A stretch of DNA of 64,000 bases, from contig NZ_CP014754.1 in NCBI RefSeq assembly GCF_001447155.2, positions 186,001-250,000 on the forward strand, written 5' to 3'. The stretch is from Marinobacter sp. LQ44. GTDB lineage: Bacteria > Pseudomonadota > Gammaproteobacteria > Pseudomonadales > Oleiphilaceae. Both the position numbers and the translations under genes were made by a program. The notes below the pieces were generated by a model, which worked only from the letters and a program-made list of their open reading frames with translations, did no database searches and had not been told where the DNA came from. This document shows positions 62,786 to 64,000 of this stretch, in pieces (position 1 is the stretch's first letter; each line of letters begins with the position of its first letter).

Positions 62786-64000
62786 TGGGTTCTATCGGGC
62801 CGTTTTCATCCTGAGCGAGTACCCGGCCGATAATCACGGTGTGGGGATAACCCAACGCCTTGAGCTCCCGGACGCAGGCTTCCGCGACATTGGCGGGCAC
62901 ACTGGCTAGAAGTCCTCCCGCGGTTTGCGGATCAAAGATCAAGGGATAGCGGGGGTGGTTAACCCAATCTCCCTGGTCCCGGATACCCCGGCGCAGCCTC
63001 ACGTTCGCCGGCTGCAGTGAGCTCAGGATGCCCGCCGCCACGGTTTCTTCCGCACCGGGCAGAATGGGGATAGCGGTCAGGTCCAGCTCGGCATCGACAC
63101 CGGAAGGCCTGGTCATTTCCACCAGGTGCCCGAGCAGGCCAAACCCGGTGACATCAGTGCAGGCCCTTGCCCCGTGGCGCAGCAAGCACTCAGCCGCCGC
63201 TTTGTTGGACTGGACCATGGAGGCCAGCGCAGCGTCAATCCAGCGGCCCTTGGCTGCCAGTCGGGCATGGGCTGCAAACAGGGTTCCGGTACCAATGGGC
63301 TTGGTCAGCAGCAAGACATCTCCGGCCCGAAGGCCGCCCTTACTCATAACTTTGTCCGGATCGATCAAGCCGTTCACGGCAAACCCGAGTGCAAGCTCCT
63401 TGCCCTCGCCGGTATGGCCGCCAACCAGCGCACAGCCCGCATCGTTCAGAACTTCCACCGCACCCGACATCATCTGGAACACGGTATCTTCCACTTTTGA
63501 TTCGATACCGTACGGGACAGTCGCCACCGCCGTCGCGCTCTGGGCTTCCGCTCCCATGGCAAATACATCCCCCAGGCTGTGATTGGCGGCTACCTTTCCG
63601 AAGATGTAGGGGTCATCGATAAACGCGCGGAAAAAGTCCACCGTGTGGACCACGGCCTTGCCCGGTGGCACTTTCAACACCGCAGCATCATCCGGGGCGT
63701 GCAGGCCAATGAGGATGTCGTCGCGCTCAATCGGACGCAGCTCACCCAGTGCCCTGGACAGCACCGTGCTACCAACCTTGGCGCCACAACCGCCGCAACG
63801 CATGGCAACGGCCGATATGGCCTGGGAGGCTTCCTCGGGATTCTGGGCGGCCGAGGTGTCTGGCAGTGTTGCGCTGTCTTCCATGGCCGGCAGGTCAGTG
63901 AATTTCTTCATGAACCGGCGGTCAATCCAGTCTTTCCAGCGCCAAACCCAGGCACCCGAGAACCCGTAATTGCCTTTGGAGGCGACGGCGAACTGGTCAC
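62769..64000 (-). CDS. selD: Selenide, water dikinase SelD, C-terminal part of an FAD-oxidoreductase/SelD fusion (partial)
   Basis: SelD makes selenophosphate from selenide and ATP. The visible SelD domain starts near 63810: CGGCGAKVG with the catalytic Cys, then GLHAPDDAAVLKVPPGKAVVHTVDFFRAFIDDPYIFG, ANHSLGDVFAMGA, GGHTGEGKELALGF and DVTGFGLLGHLVEM. The reading frame continues upstream without a stop to the window edge: the segment before the internal Met at 63911 reads DQFAVASKGNYGFSGAWVW then RWKDWIDRRF, typical of the C-terminus of NADH-dehydrogenase-like FAD oxidoreductases that are fused to SelD in many bacteria. So the Met at 63911 is internal and the gene is cut by the edge. Confidence 0.9.
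   Translation of the reverse strand, partial: DQFAVASKGNYGFSGAWVWRWKDWIDRRFMKKFTDLPAMEDSATLPDTSAAQNPEEASQAISAVAMRCGGCGAKVGSTVLSRALGELRPIERDDILIGLHAPDDAAVLKVPPGKAVVHTVDFFRAFIDDPYIFGKVAANHSLGDVFAMGAEAQSATAVATVPYGIESKVEDTVFQMMSGAVEVLNDAGCALVGGHTGEGKELALGFAVNGLIDPDKVMSKGGLRAGDVLLLTKPIGTGTLFAAHARLAAKGRWIDAALASMVQSNKAAAECLLRHGARACTDVTGFGLLGHLVEMTRPSGVDAELDLTAIPILPGAEETVAAGILSSLQPANVRLRRGIRDQGDWVNHPRYPLIFDPQTAGGLLASVPANVAEACVRELKALGYPHTVIIGRVLAQDENGPIEPITLRD

Noticed and set aside
62769..64000. SelD as a selenoprotein with in-frame UGA (Sec)
   Set aside because: The catalytic position reads Cys in CGGCGAKVG and there is no in-frame UGA or SECIS-like hairpin.

Overview
The window looks like chromosome from a marine gammaproteobacterium close to Marinobacter. 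This is inferred from gene content and protein resemblance: NfuA, an etfD/etfBA electron-transfer flavoprotein locus with a PsrA-like operator, an RssB/RssC-like pair, a CIO-type bd oxidase next to cydDC, phasin/PhaD, and a GC-rich base composition. No database search was possible.

Layout. 1-9.3 kb: metH with a DUF2970 partner, nfuA, a DUF445 membrane protein, then tusE-tusB-tusC-tusD (tRNA 2-thiolation sulfur relay), yccA and tRNA-Ser(UGA). The tusE-yccA-serT neighbourhood is also found in E. coli. 9.38-17.63 kb: an 8.2-kb integrative element sits in the 3' end of tRNA-Ser, bounded by a 16-bp direct repeat. It carries a P4-type integrase, an AlpA-like regulator, a second small HTH protein, a PrimPol/PriCT-2/DUF3987 replication protein, small and large terminase subunits and three unknown small genes, but no capsid, tail or lysis genes. 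I read it as a minimal phage satellite.

17.9-25.1 kb: an operon of a DUF442 sulfurtransferase-like protein, hemH and pxpABC (5-oxoprolinase); two half-size YeeE/YedE sulfur transporters behind an unusual leader; phasin, PhaD-like TetR and xthA. 25.2-33.1 kb: a tightly overlapping lipid-modification operon (desaturase, SnoaL-like, SDR, FAD amine-oxidase-like, DUF1365, Cfa, DUF2878, periplasmic protein), divergent from a renalase-like flavoprotein. 33.1-40.2 kb: HD-domain hydrolase, RssB/RssC-like pair, gpsA, sixA, a radical-SAM protein, DUF1285 and an FKBP-type isomerase. 40.3-44.1 kb: etfD divergent from etfBA with a perfect 20-bp PsrA-like palindrome between them. 44.1-57.9 kb: small membrane proteins, a saccharopine-dehydrogenase-like protein, cioA-cioB-cydD-cydC, a methyltransferase, tRNA-Leu(UAA), an enoyl-CoA hydratase, an ABC-2 exporter with a DUF192 protein, and hypotheticals.

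58.6-64.0 kb: an apparent selenium locus. A PhnE/PhnC/PhnD-like ABC importer (candidate selenium oxyanion transporter) is divergent from senB (selenosugar synthase), which converges on a SelD that is the C-terminal part of an FAD-oxidoreductase/SelD fusion running off the right edge. The selenoneine synthase SenA is not in the window, so this could be a selenoneine locus continuing off the edge or an orphan SenB pathway making another selenometabolite. The selenium locus and the tRNA-Ser satellite are the two most interesting parts.
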